From positions 1 to 64,000 of the forward strand of contig NZ_FNMV01000009.1 of assembly GCF_900106645.1 (NCBI RefSeq): a DNA stretch of 64,000 nt. The letters run 5' to 3'. Source of the DNA: Flavobacterium degerlachei. Its GTDB lineage: Bacteria; Bacteroidota; Bacteroidia; Flavobacteriales; Flavobacteriaceae. Of the stretch, positions 53,889 through 63,492 are shown in pieces. The first letter of the stretch is position 1, and every line of letters begins with the position of its first letter. Made by a program: the position numbers and the translations under genes. Below the pieces are notes generated by a model, which did no database searches, was not told the DNA's origin, and saw only the letters and a program-made list of their open reading frames with translations.

Positions 53889-54138
53889 ATTCTTTCTTGT
53901 TAATTTATGATTCATGATTCAATCTGAAAACTGAATACTGTAAAATGATCTTTTTAAATGCCCCAGATAATAGTGAAAAGTCTTTTTTGAGAAAAAAAGT
54001 ATTCTTTATTGAACTTTAAAAGCAACCAATGGAAGCTGTTTTAAGTACTTATAAAAAAGCATATTCGATAAAATTTGAAACAATAATTGGACTGCGCCCA
54101 AATTGAGCATCCCATTATATGTGCGAAGATAAAAAAAA

Positions 54139-54170
54139 TAACCCGAAAATTAAATTCAATTTTCGGGTTA
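54139..54170 (-). terminator. Terminator of the dcw cluster after ftsZ
   Basis: AACCCGAAAATT (54140-54151) pairs with AATTTTCGGGTT (54158-54169); on the minus strand a run of T follows. It lies about 20 bases after the ftsZ stop. Confidence 0.9.
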
Positions 54171-54191
54171 TCTCTATTAGGTTTGCTTTAA

Positions 54192-56126
54192 TTAATCTAC
54201 GTTGTCATGCAAAAAAGAATTGTTAGAACGCAATTGTAAATCGTTGTTACTGTCTGTTCCAACAGAAATTCTTGAATTTGTATTATTTGACTGCGTATTT
54301 GATATGTCTATACCTAATCTTTTATAAGCAGGTTCTCTTTCGTACTCATCAATTTTAGAAACATTGTTATGAAATTTATAATTGAATTCCTTCAATTTTT
54401 TTCTTCTTTCATCAGCTCTAAGTCTTAATGTTTCTTCTATAGTCATTTCCATAGGTGAAATTTCTTCAAATTTCGAAGAATCACTTGTAGACGTTTCTAC
54501 TTGTTTCATCGTGATATTCAACTCAGCAGGAATTACTTCCTCTGCTACTTTTGCAGCTGGTTTTGAACTTACAAAGTCATTCTCAGCTTCCATATACTCT
54601 TCAAGAGAATACTTAATGATTCCGTTTTCTGATAATTCAGTTACGGGAACAAATTGAACTGGTTGATTTACCTTAATTTCACGTGTTTCATTAGTCAATT
54701 CAAACAACACCTTGTTCTCTTCAACTTCAGCAACTGGCTCTGGCTTGAAAAGTGGCAAATCAAAAGAAAAAGCGGTTTGCTCTTCTCTCTCTATAGCTTT
54801 TGGTTGTTGAACTTCCTTTACTTGAGCAGCTTTTGGAGTTGTAAAAGTAAAATCGATATCCTTAAGTGGAGAAACGATTTCAAAAGTAACATCTAAGTTT
54901 TTAATAAATTCAGACATAGCCAATAAATCCTCATTTCCTGGAACAGGAACGATAGATTCCGGTACTACTTTGTCTTCCGTTAATTCAAAAACGATTCTTT
55001 CCTCAGAATTTGATTTTGGAGATTCAGTGTTCAAATCGAATGCAGGAACTGCATCTTTCGTTAGATTGTGAACACTTCTTTGCTCATCCTCTAACGTATG
55101 AATTATTTTTTTAGGCTCCGTATTTACGATTCCATTTTGTTGTTCGATATCAAATCCCGTTGCAATAATAGTAACTGCAATTGCATCACCTAGAGTTTCA
55201 TCTTCACCAACACCCATAATAATATTGGCATTGTGACCTGCTTCATTTTGAATATGGTCATTGATTTCTCCTATTTCATCTAAAGTGATCTCATTAGAAC
55301 CAGAAACGATGAGCAACAATACGTTTTTGGCACCTGTGATTTTGTTATCATTCAATAATGGAGAATCTAAAGCAGAAACAATTGCTTCTTTAGCTCTGTT
55401 TTCACCTTCAGCATTAGCTGAACCCATTATTGCAGTTCCGCTATTAGACAAAACTGTCTTAGCATCACGTAAATCGATATTTTGAGTATAGTGATGCGTA
55501 ATTACTTCAGCAATACCTCTCGAGGCAGTTGCTAAAACTTCATCCGCTTTTGAAAATCCAGCTTTGAAACCCAAATTCCCGTATACTTCTCTTAATTTAT
55601 TGTTGTTAATAACAATTAAAGAATCTACCTGCTTGCGTAATTTTTCAATACCTATTTTAGCTTGTTCTTGACGAACTTTACCTTCAAATAAGAACGGAAG
55701 CGTTACGATACCTACAGTAAGAATTTCTCTTTCTTTTGCTAATTGAGCAATAACTGGCGCAGCACCTGTTCCAGTACCACCACCCATTCCTGCGGTGATG
55801 AAAACCATCTTAGTATTGCGGTCCAACATTTTTTCAATCTCAGCAATGCTCTCAATAGCTGACTGCTGTCCTACATCAGGATTAGCCCCAGCACCGAGTC
55901 CTTCAGTCAAGTTTACCCCTAACTGAATTTTATTAGGTACAGAACTACTTTGCAATGCCTGAGAATCAGTATTACAAACGATAAAGTCCACTCCTTTAAT
56001 TCCTTGTTTAAACATGTGGTTTATAGCGTTACTTCCGCCTCCACCTACACCAATTACTTTGATTACATTTGATTGGTTTTTTGGTAAATCAAATGAAATA
56101 CTTCCAAATTCTGAGTTGCTCATCAT
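54192..56126 (-). CDS. ftsZ: Cell division protein FtsZ
   Basis: FtsZ is the tubulin-like GTPase that forms the division ring. The N-terminal domain has VIGVGGGGSNAINHM and the tubulin signature GGGTGTGAAPVIAQL, and the T7 loop lies in the NNNKLREVYGNLGFKAGFSKADEVL region. The globular core ends near residue 320; the remaining 320 or so residues form a long acidic linker, as in Bacteroidota FtsZ. A motif DEYEREPAYKRLG (593-605) resembles the C-terminal peptide that binds FtsA, but 35 further residues follow it. Either of two adjacent ATG codons may be the start. It is the last gene of the dcw cluster. Confidence 0.96.
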   Translation of the reverse strand: MMSNSEFGSISFDLPKNQSNVIKVIGVGGGGSNAINHMFKQGIKGVDFIVCNTDSQALQSSSVPNKIQLGVNLTEGLGAGANPDVGQQSAIESIAEIEKMLDRNTKMVFITAGMGGGTGTGAAPVIAQLAKEREILTVGIVTLPFLFEGKVRQEQAKIGIEKLRKQVDSLIVINNNKLREVYGNLGFKAGFSKADEVLATASRGIAEVITHHYTQNIDLRDAKTVLSNSGTAIMGSANAEGENRAKEAIVSALDSPLLNDNKITGAKNVLLLIVSGSNEITLDEIGEINDHIQNEAGHNANIIMGVGEDETLGDAIAVTIIATGFDIEQQNGIVNTEPKKIIHTLEDEQRSVHNLTKDAVPAFDLNTESPKSNSEERIVFELTEDKVVPESIVPVPGNEDLLAMSEFIKNLDVTFEIVSPLKDIDFTFTTPKAAQVKEVQQPKAIEREEQTAFSFDLPLFKPEPVAEVEENKVLFELTNETREIKVNQPVQFVPVTELSENGIIKYSLEEYMEAENDFVSSKPAAKVAEEVIPAELNITMKQVETSTSDSSKFEEISPMEMTIEETLRLRADERRKKLKEFNYKFHNNVSKIDEYEREPAYKRLGIDISNTQSNNTNSRISVGTDSNNDLQLRSNNSFLHDNVD

Positions 56127-56184
56127 TTTATTTGGTTTTTGATATTAATTATTAATTGTTGTATTCTTAATTTTGGGCATTGCC

Positions 56185-57570
56185 CTACTCTGCGTTATCT
56201 AAAAAATCTTTGATCTTATCTACATAGCGATCAAAAAAGGATCTCTTTATTTTATCTCCTGTAGACTCTTCCTTCTTACCATTACTTTTAGATTCCACTT
56301 TTTCAACTTCTTCTTCTCTTTCTCTTCTCTCCTGATATTCATCAACCGGAGGTCGGTTTGGCTGTACTTTTTGCGGAGCTATTTCGTCTTTTCTAACAGC
56401 ACTTTGTGTTTTATTCTCTATGCTATTCATTACTAAACCTACTGCTGTAGCATACAATGGGCTTGAAAATTCTTCGTCTGAATCACCTGCCAAATGCTCG
56501 TTTGGATATCCAATTCTAGTATCCATTCCAGTAATATATTCAACTAACTGCTTAATGTGTTTTAATTGTGCCCCACCACCAGTAAGTACAATTCCTGCAA
56601 TTAATTTTTTACGTGGATCTTCATGTCCGTATGCTTTTATTTCAGTAAAAACTTGCTCCACAATTTCGACCACACGGGCATGAATTATTTTCGACAAGTT
56701 TTTCAAAGAAATTTCTTTTGGCTCTCTTCCTCTTAATCCAGGAATAGAAACAATTTCGTTATCTCTATTTTCACCTGGCCAAGCTGAACCAAATTTTACT
56801 TTTAATAATTCTGCTTGTTTTTCGATGATTGAACATCCTTCTTTTATATCATCAGAAATCACATTTCCTCCAAAAGGGATTACCGCTGTATGGCGAATAA
56901 TTCCATCTTTAAAAATAGCCAAATCTGTTGTCCCTCCTCCTATATCAATCAAGGCAACTCCAGCTTCTTTCTCTTCTTGACTCAACACTGCATCAGACGA
57001 TGCCAATGGCTCTAATGTCAAGCCAGACAATTCAATTCCTGAACTTTGTATACAACGACCTACATTTCGTATAGATGATGCTTGTCCTACTACAACGTGA
57101 AAACTAGACTCTAATCTTCCGCCATACATTCCTATAGGCTCTTTGATTTCAGATTGACCATCAATTTTAAATTCCTGTGGCAATACATGGATAATTTCTT
57201 CTCCAGGCAACATAGCCAATTTATTTACTTGATCAATTAACAGTTGGATATCAGCTCCACCTATCACTTCTTCTGGATTACTTCTACTGATGTAATCTGT
57301 ATGTTGAATACTGCGAATGTGTTGACCGGCTATACCTACAACAACATCTTTTATTTTGTAACCTGAATTATTCTCTGCTTCTTGAATTGCTTGTTGGATC
57401 GATTGAATGGTTTGAGTAATATTATTTACTACACCTCTGGCAACACCTAAACTTTTGGATTTACCAACTCCCAAAATTTCTAGCTTACCATATTCATTTT
57501 TCTTACCGATCATGGCAACAATCTTTGTTGTCCCAATATCTAGACCCACTGCAATATTCTCTTTTTCCAT
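56185..57570 (-). CDS. ftsA: Cell division protein FtsA
   Basis: FtsA is an actin-like ATPase that tethers FtsZ to the membrane. The N-terminus AVGLDIGTTKIVAMIG gives the phosphate 1 motif, and LIDIGGGTTDLAIFKDG the phosphate 2 motif; VLTGGGAQLKHIKQLVEY is the adenosine motif. The C-terminus is a charged linker followed by KIKRSFFDRYVDKIKDFL, an amphipathic membrane-targeting helix. The length of 461 residues is typical. It lies between ftsQ and ftsZ, 7 bases from ftsQ. Confidence 0.95.
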   Translation of the reverse strand: MEKENIAVGLDIGTTKIVAMIGKKNEYGKLEILGVGKSKSLGVARGVVNNITQTIQSIQQAIQEAENNSGYKIKDVVVGIAGQHIRSIQHTDYISRSNPEEVIGGADIQLLIDQVNKLAMLPGEEIIHVLPQEFKIDGQSEIKEPIGMYGGRLESSFHVVVGQASSIRNVGRCIQSSGIELSGLTLEPLASSDAVLSQEEKEAGVALIDIGGGTTDLAIFKDGIIRHTAVIPFGGNVISDDIKEGCSIIEKQAELLKVKFGSAWPGENRDNEIVSIPGLRGREPKEISLKNLSKIIHARVVEIVEQVFTEIKAYGHEDPRKKLIAGIVLTGGGAQLKHIKQLVEYITGMDTRIGYPNEHLAGDSDEEFSSPLYATAVGLVMNSIENKTQSAVRKDEIAPQKVQPNRPPVDEYQERREREEEVEKVESKSNGKKEESTGDKIKRSFFDRYVDKIKDFLDNAE

Positions 57571-57577
57571 TATCTAT

Positions 57578-58300
57578 TTATTTAGTACAAACTACTTGTT
57601 TTGTAAATCTGAGGTCAATTTTTTTATATTTATATAACGAGCTATCTAAAACTGCCTTTTGAAAAAAGGCTTTATAATCTTTAAATTTTCGCTCCGCATT
57701 TATGATTTTACCAAAATCAATTTGATAATCAAAATTTCTGTTGAGCATTTTTAAGCTCCCATTCGGCATAATCTGTATAGCAATGATGTTTTTTTTCAAA
57801 AAATCATCGTCATAAATCACACGAAATAATTGGTCTAATTCCTCGTTATTTTTTTTATTTATCACCCCCGAAACAAGCGGAACTCTAGCTGTAAAATTAT
57901 CCGATAAAGGCATTCTACCCCCCTCATAATCAATATAAAAAGAGTCATTACCATTAAAAACTCTAGCTATAGGAGTCTTTTGTTTCACCACTGCTTTTAA
58001 GACACCATCAATACTCACAAACACATCTGATTTCTCAATCAGGTCATTTGAATCCAGTGATCTCTCTAGCTTATTCAAATCTAATTTATCTTTTTGAATG
58101 CTTGATGCATTCTCTTTATTTTCTATTAACAATTTATTAACCGTTTCTCGCTTAATAAAAAGTGCATTATCTCCTACAAAAACAACCATCGATTTAGTGA
58201 GTTTTCTATTTTCATTTCGCTTTGACGTAAATGAAAACAAGAAAACTACTACCCCCAACATGAGCACTAATCTGATATTTGTCCAATTAAATCTTTTCAT
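57578..58300 (-). CDS. ftsQ: Cell division protein FtsQ
   Basis: FtsQ is a bitopic division protein linking early and late divisome parts. It has a short cytoplasmic N-terminus, a membrane helix (about residues 11-26, LVLMLGVVVFLFSFTS), then a periplasmic POTRA/beta domain. Sequence conservation in the family is low; in Bacteroidota members the segments DVFVSIDGVLKAVVKQKTPIARVF and FYIDYEGGRMPLSDNF are typical. Length is 240 residues. Its start overlaps the murC end by 14 bases and its end is 7 bases from ftsA, so translation is coupled. Confidence 0.88.
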   Translation of the reverse strand: MKRFNWTNIRLVLMLGVVVFLFSFTSKRNENRKLTKSMVVFVGDNALFIKRETVNKLLIENKENASSIQKDKLDLNKLERSLDSNDLIEKSDVFVSIDGVLKAVVKQKTPIARVFNGNDSFYIDYEGGRMPLSDNFTARVPLVSGVINKKNNEELDQLFRVIYDDDFLKKNIIAIQIMPNGSLKMLNRNFDYQIDFGKIINAERKFKDYKAFFQKAVLDSSLYKYKKIDLRFTKQVVCTK

Positions 58301-59636
58301 TTAATGCTTCTTTGATTGATACTACCATCTCTCCAATATCACCCGCTCCTATCGTTACGATCACTTGAGCATTGCTTTTCAAAATAGCCTCTATCAAACG
58401 CTCTTTTGAAACAATTTCTTTATGCTGATTATCAATTTTATCGAATAGCCATTCTGAAGTAATTCCCTCAATTTGCAATTCTCGAGCTGGATAAATATCC
58501 ATTAAAATTAGCTCGTCAAATTGTGATAGACTTTTTGCAAAATCATCGGCAAAATCTCTAGTTCTGCTAAACAAATGCGGCTGAAAAACCGCTAATACTT
58601 TTTTATCTGGATACAATTCACTTACGGCCTGATAAACAGCATCAATTTCTGTTGGATGATGTGCATAATCATCAATATAAACTAATTCTTCTTTCTTTAT
58701 TTGGTATGAAAACCTTCTTTTAACACCTTTAAATGAAGCTAAGGCTACTGCAATGGCGTCGGTTGGGGTGCCGAATATTTCAGCCATTGCAATAGCCATT
58801 AAAGCATTCATTAAATTATGTTTTCCTGGTAATCCAAAACGAAAATCATATAAGACTCCTTTTGGTGTATTTATATCGAATAAATAGCTTCCATCTTCAA
58901 TTCGAACATTAAAAGCACTGTAAACAGCATCTTCATTTACAGCCACAGTAACCCCCGCAATTGGAAGCTCTTTCGTTATAAATAATTTACTCTTATCTTC
59001 TAACTTGTCCGCAAACTCCAAAAATGATGCCTCGATTGCATCACTAGTTCCATAAATATCCAAATGATCGGCATCCATAGAGGTAATACAGGCAATATTA
59101 GGATGCAAATGCAAAAAAGAACGGTCAAATTCATCCGCTTCAACAACCGTAACTGTTTTACCGTCACCTATCAAATTTGAATTATAATTTTCTACAATAC
59201 CTCCTATAAAAGCAGTAACATCAGCTCCACTTTCATATAAAATATGACCTAATATACTTGAGGTTGTTGTCTTTCCATGCGTTCCTGCAACTGCAAAGCA
59301 GAACGTATCTTTAGTAATTATCCCTAAAACTTCTGCCCTTTTTTTGACATGAAAATCACGTTCTACAAAATAATTCCATTCTGAATGCGAAGTAGGAACT
59401 GCTGGTGTAATAATCACCAAAGTATTTTCAACAAAATAATCTTTAGGAATTAAATCAATACTATCTTCAAAATGAATTTCAATCCCACTAGCGATTAATT
59501 CCTTTGTTAAAGTCGTAGGGGTTTTATCATAACCTGAAACTTGTTTCCCAATATTTTTAAAATACCGAGCCAAAGCACTCATACCGATGCCACCGATTCC
59601 GATGAAATAGACGTTATGTATTTGGTTTAAGTTCAT
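58287..59636 (-). CDS. murC: UDP-N-acetylmuramate-L-alanine ligase
   Basis: MurC adds the first residue, L-alanine, to UDP-MurNAc with ATP. The Mur ligase signature is VAGTHGKTTTSSILGHILYE (P-loop), preceded by YFIGIGGIGMSALARYFKNIG and followed by the middle-domain EADEFDRSFLHLHPNIACI and HHPTEIDAVYQAV. Length is 449 residues. It is between murG and ftsQ in the dcw cluster. Confidence 0.95.
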   Translation of the reverse strand: MNLNQIHNVYFIGIGGIGMSALARYFKNIGKQVSGYDKTPTTLTKELIASGIEIHFEDSIDLIPKDYFVENTLVIITPAVPTSHSEWNYFVERDFHVKKRAEVLGIITKDTFCFAVAGTHGKTTTSSILGHILYESGADVTAFIGGIVENYNSNLIGDGKTVTVVEADEFDRSFLHLHPNIACITSMDADHLDIYGTSDAIEASFLEFADKLEDKSKLFITKELPIAGVTVAVNEDAVYSAFNVRIEDGSYLFDINTPKGVLYDFRFGLPGKHNLMNALMAIAMAEIFGTPTDAIAVALASFKGVKRRFSYQIKKEELVYIDDYAHHPTEIDAVYQAVSELYPDKKVLAVFQPHLFSRTRDFADDFAKSLSQFDELILMDIYPARELQIEGITSEWLFDKIDNQHKEIVSKERLIEAILKSNAQVIVTIGAGDIGEMVVSIKEALNEKI

Positions 59637-59687
59637 TTTTTCTGTGTGTTTATTTTTATTTCAAAAAGTCAAATGACTTTATGACTA

Positions 59688-60779
59688 TTACTTTTTAATT
59701 AATTTTACGATTTCATCAGCGATTGCTTTTGTCGCCTTTGGCATTGCTAATCGTTTGATATTCTTGCTTAATTGATTTTGCTTCTCTTGATCTTTCAATA
59801 AAGCTTCAAAAACCAAACTGAACTCAGCATCCAATTCTGATTCTTTCACAAGAAGAGCTCCTTTTTTATCCACTATGGATTTTGCATTTTTCGTTTGATG
59901 ATCCTCTGCTACATTAGGAGAAGGAATAAAAATCACCGGTTTTCCCACAATACATAATTCCGAAACCGACGACGCACCTGCACGAGAAATAACTATATCC
60001 GAAGCTGCATAAACTAAATCCATTCTCTCTATAAAAGCAAAAACTTGTACATTATTAGCATTGCATTTTTTATAATCTTCGAAATATAACTTCCCACATT
60101 GCCAGATAATTTGGATATTTTGAGAAGCAAATTTTCCTAGTTCCGCTTCAATTAATTGATTTACTCTTCTCGCTCCAAGGCTTCCGCCAAGTACTAACAA
60201 GGTTTTCTTATTCGGATCTAAATTGAAATGTTGGATTGCCCCTGCTCTTTTACTTTCAATATCAATTAAATCCTGGCGAACCGGATTTCCAGTCAAAACC
60301 ATTTTCTCTTTTGGAAAAAATCGTTCTAAATTCTCATAAGCAACGCATATCACATTTGCTTTTTTGCTTAGTAGCTTATTGGTAATTCCAGGAAAAGAAT
60401 TTTGTTCTTGTATCACCGTAGGAATACCCATTACACTTGCCATCTTTAATAACGGACCGCTGGCAAAACCACCAGTTCCAATTACTACATCTGGATTAAA
60501 CTCCTTTATTATTTTTTTTGACTTCCACAAGCTATCAACTAACTTGAAAGGAAACATCATATTCTGTAAACTAACTTTTCGCTGCAATCCAGCAATCCAT
60601 AATCCTTTTATTTGATAACCAGCCTGAGGGACTTTTTGCATTTCCATCTTGTCCTTGGCACCCACAAAAAGAAATTCAGCATCTGGGAAACGCAATTTTA
60701 ATTCATTGGCAATAGCAATTGCTGGGTAAATATGCCCACCAGTTCCACCACCACTTAATATGAATTTATATTGTTTCAT
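59688..60779 (-). CDS. murG: UDP-GlcNAc transferase MurG (lipid II synthesis)
   Basis: MurG transfers GlcNAc to lipid I, making lipid II, at the inner face of the membrane. The GT28 motifs [15 protein letters not shown] (near residue 9), [29 protein letters not shown] and the C-terminal [31 protein letters not shown] (split here) are present. Length is 363 residues. It sits between ftsW and murC, as in the dcw order of the phylum. Confidence 0.95.
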   Translation of the reverse strand: MKQYKFILSGGGTGGHIYPAIAIANELKLRFPDAEFLFVGAKDKMEMQKVPQAGYQIKGLWIAGLQRKVSLQNMMFPFKLVDSLWKSKKIIKEFNPDVVIGTGGFASGPLLKMASVMGIPTVIQEQNSFPGITNKLLSKKANVICVAYENLERFFPKEKMVLTGNPVRQDLIDIESKRAGAIQHFNLDPNKKTLLVLGGSLGARRVNQLIEAELGKFASQNIQIIWQCGKLYFEDYKKCNANNVQVFAFIERMDLVYAASDIVISRAGASSVSELCIVGKPVIFIPSPNVAEDHQTKNAKSIVDKKGALLVKESELDAEFSLVFEALLKDQEKQNQLSKNIKRLAMPKATKAIADEIVKLIKK

Positions 60780-60831
60780 CTGAAATAAAAGTTATTACGT
60801 TATTAAAAAAACAGTTAATTATCTAAAAATA

Positions 60832-62121
60832 TTATTTGTTTAAAACTGCATTCATAGGATTTACTGCCGTGTCCTCAATAGAGTAATCGTCTAGCGCTAC
60901 ATCTTCAGAAGCCAATTCAGCATCAATCAGTTTATTGAGTGCTTCTTCTCTTTTGGCTGCATCTTTTTGTTCTTGTTCTATTTCTTCGTCTTTTTTAGTA
61001 ACACTTATGATAATTCCAAGTGCAAAACAGGTCATCCAGATAGAACTTCCACCACTACTTATTAATGGTAGTGTTTGCCCAGTTACAGGTAGTAATTCGA
61101 CCGCAACGGCCATATTAATCATAGCCTGAAATATCATGGGAAAACCTAATCCTATCACCACTAATTTTCCAAATATTGTATTGGCTTTGTGTGATGCAAC
61201 AACAAATCGAAATAACAATAATAAATATAAAACAAGCACTCCAAAGCCACCTATAAGTCCATATTCCTCAACTATAATAGCATATATAAAATCAGAAGAA
61301 GACTGTGGCAAAAAGTTCTTTTGAACACTTTTACCCGGACCCAATCCATAAATTTTCCCTGAAGCAATAGCAATTTTCGCTTTCTCAATTTGATAATCAT
61401 CTTCATCAGGCTTATCAGTACTGAAATTTTCAATTCTGCTTTCCCAAGTTTGCACTCTACTAAAAAATCTCGATTCTGGAAATGCCTTACTTAGCAAAAC
61501 AAAAAAAGCAAGAAATAGAATTCCTGAACCTATAATAATTCCGATATACTTTAGCGGATATTTCCCTATGAAAACTAACATCAATATCATCGCAAAAATC
61601 AACGCTGTCGTAGAGAAGTTAGCTGGTAAAATAAGAATCAACGTAAAGAACACCGGCGCCCAAAGCTCCCATAATGACGCTTTGAATGTAATAGGAATTT
61701 CTCTAGATTTTGATAAATAACGAGCCACAAAAATAAATAACACTACTGATGCTAATGTCGATGTTTGAAACGATATCCCTATAAAAGGCACCTGGATCCA
61801 TCTGCTGGCATTAGCACCCGCGATAACTGTTCCCTTAACTAATGTGTACAACAGTAATATCCAAACAACAGGCAAAGCCACTTTCGAAATAGCCCTGAAA
61901 TAATGGTATGGAACTCTGTGAACCCCATATATAATTAAAAACCCAATACAAATGTGAGCCAAATGCTTTACTAAATAGCCTAACGTATTTCCCGTTCCAT
62001 GACCCAAATAAGCTAAATTACTACTAGCACTAAAAACAGGCATAAACGAAAACAGAGCCAATAGAGCCACGAATGACCATATTCCTTTATCTCCTTTTAA
62101 GTTGCTTATTAGTTGTTTCAT
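60832..62121 (-). CDS. ftsW: FtsW/RodA/SpoVE family peptidoglycan glycosyltransferase
   Basis: FtsW is the polytopic membrane glycosyltransferase that polymerises lipid II at the septum. About ten hydrophobic helices are predicted; family features are FSTTALIFAMILMLVFIGKYP, YGLGPGKSVQKNFLPQSSSDFIYAIIVEEYGLIGG (split here) and LLPVTGQTLPLISSGGSS, where the Ser/Gly-rich end is the SEDS signature. The C-terminal 55 residues are charged and cytoplasmic. Length is 429 residues. It stands between murD and murG. Confidence 0.93.
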   Translation of the reverse strand: MKQLISNLKGDKGIWSFVALLALFSFMPVFSASSNLAYLGHGTGNTLGYLVKHLAHICIGFLIIYGVHRVPYHYFRAISKVALPVVWILLLYTLVKGTVIAGANASRWIQVPFIGISFQTSTLASVVLFIFVARYLSKSREIPITFKASLWELWAPVFFTLILILPANFSTTALIFAMILMLVFIGKYPLKYIGIIIGSGILFLAFFVLLSKAFPESRFFSRVQTWESRIENFSTDKPDEDDYQIEKAKIAIASGKIYGLGPGKSVQKNFLPQSSSDFIYAIIVEEYGLIGGFGVLVLYLLLLFRFVVASHKANTIFGKLVVIGLGFPMIFQAMINMAVAVELLPVTGQTLPLISSGGSSIWMTCFALGIIISVTKKDEEIEQEQKDAAKREEALNKLIDAELASEDVALDDYSIEDTAVNPMNAVLNK

Positions 62122-62159
62122 TTTTATTGTTTGAATTATAAAACTATTATTAGTTGTGC

Positions 62160-63491
62160 TTACAGATTTTGTACTGCTTGTTTGAATTGATTTCCTCTAT
62201 CTTCATAGTTTTCAAACAAATCAAAACTAGCGCAGGCTGGTGATAATAAAACCGTATCTCCTTTTTCAGTTAATCTTTGCGCCATTCTCACGGCATCAGT
62301 CATGTTCGACACTTCAATCATCATATCAACAACGTTTCCAAAAGCATCAATTATTTTTTTGTTGTCTACTCCAAGACAAACAATAGCTTTTACTTTTTCA
62401 CGCACTAATGACATCAATTCATTATAATCGTTTCCTTTATCAACTCCACCCACAATCCATACTGTTGGTGAATTCATACTGTCAAGCGCAAAAAATGTAG
62501 CATTAACATTTGTCGCTTTTGAGTCATTGATATACTGAACATTTTGAATTTTCAATACTTTCTCAAGACGGTGTTCTACACCTTGAAAATTAGATAAACT
62601 TTCACGAATCGTTGCTTTTCTTATTTGCATCAATTTCGCCACAGAGGTTGCTGCCATTGCATTTTTCATATTATGTTTCCCTTCTAAGGCAATAGATTCA
62701 GTCTCCATTTTAAACTCATCTTGATTGATAATTACTTCCATGTTATTGTTTTGTATAAATGCTCCTTCGTTGAATGTTTTTGTCAATGAAAAAGGGATTA
62801 GTTTTGCTTTCGTTTTGTTATTTTTAAACCATTCTGTAATGGCTTCGTCATCTGCATCGTATATGAGGTAATCATCCTCCGTTTGATTCATCGTTATTCT
62901 AAATTTTGAATCAATATAATTTTCGTATTTATAATCGTATCGATCTAAATGATCAGGACTGATATTCGTAATTATAGCAATATGTGGCTTGTAATCTACA
63001 ATCCCGTCAAGCTGAAAACTACTTAACTCTAATACATAAGAATCAAATTTATCCTCAGCTACCTGCTGAGCAAAGCTCTTTCCTATATTTCCTCCCAACC
63101 CTACATTTAATCCAGCCGATTTTAACAAATGATAGACTAACATTGTCGTAGTGGTCTTTCCATTACTTCCTGTAATCCCTATCGTGATGGCTTTTGTAAA
63201 AGGAGCTGCAAATTCAATTTCAGAAATCACAGGAATACCTTTTTCGATTAGCTTTTTAACTATTGGAGCTTTCTCAGGAATACCAGGACTTTTCATCACC
63301 ACATCTGCATTCAAAATCAAATTCTCAGTATGTTGTTCATCTTCGAAATCAATACCATTACTTATAAGAACTTCTTTGTAATTTTCTTTTATTTTTCCAA
63401 AATCAGACACAAAAACATCATATCCTTTTTCTTTCCCAAGAATGGCTGTACCCACTCCGCTTTCTCCTCCGCCTAATACAACTAGTCTCAT
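62160..63491 (-). CDS. murD: UDP-N-acetylmuramoylalanine-D-glutamate ligase
   Basis: MurD adds D-glutamate to UDP-MurNAc-L-Ala. The N-terminal Rossmann part VVLGGGESGVGTAILGKEKG is followed by the P-loop GITGSNGKTTTTMLVYHLL, the middle block LELSSFQLDGI and NISPDHLDRYDYKYENY, and the C-terminal VEHRLEKVLKIQNVQYINDSKATN (split here). Length is 443 residues. It starts 1 base after mraY ends and is certainly co-transcribed with it. Confidence 0.95.
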   Translation of the reverse strand: MRLVVLGGGESGVGTAILGKEKGYDVFVSDFGKIKENYKEVLISNGIDFEDEQHTENLILNADVVMKSPGIPEKAPIVKKLIEKGIPVISEIEFAAPFTKAITIGITGSNGKTTTTMLVYHLLKSAGLNVGLGGNIGKSFAQQVAEDKFDSYVLELSSFQLDGIVDYKPHIAIITNISPDHLDRYDYKYENYIDSKFRITMNQTEDDYLIYDADDEAITEWFKNNKTKAKLIPFSLTKTFNEGAFIQNNNMEVIINQDEFKMETESIALEGKHNMKNAMAATSVAKLMQIRKATIRESLSNFQGVEHRLEKVLKIQNVQYINDSKATNVNATFFALDSMNSPTVWIVGGVDKGNDYNELMSLVREKVKAIVCLGVDNKKIIDAFGNVVDMMIEVSNMTDAVRMAQRLTEKGDTVLLSPACASFDLFENYEDRGNQFKQAVQNL

Positions 63492-63492
63492 G

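Noticed and set aside
53958..54040. Possible fourth copy of the structured repeat (AGATAATAGTGAAAAGTC near 53965)
   Set aside because: Only one arm resembles the motif; the expected second arm is at best a poor match (TTGAACTTTAAAAGC), and no enclosing stem is convincing.
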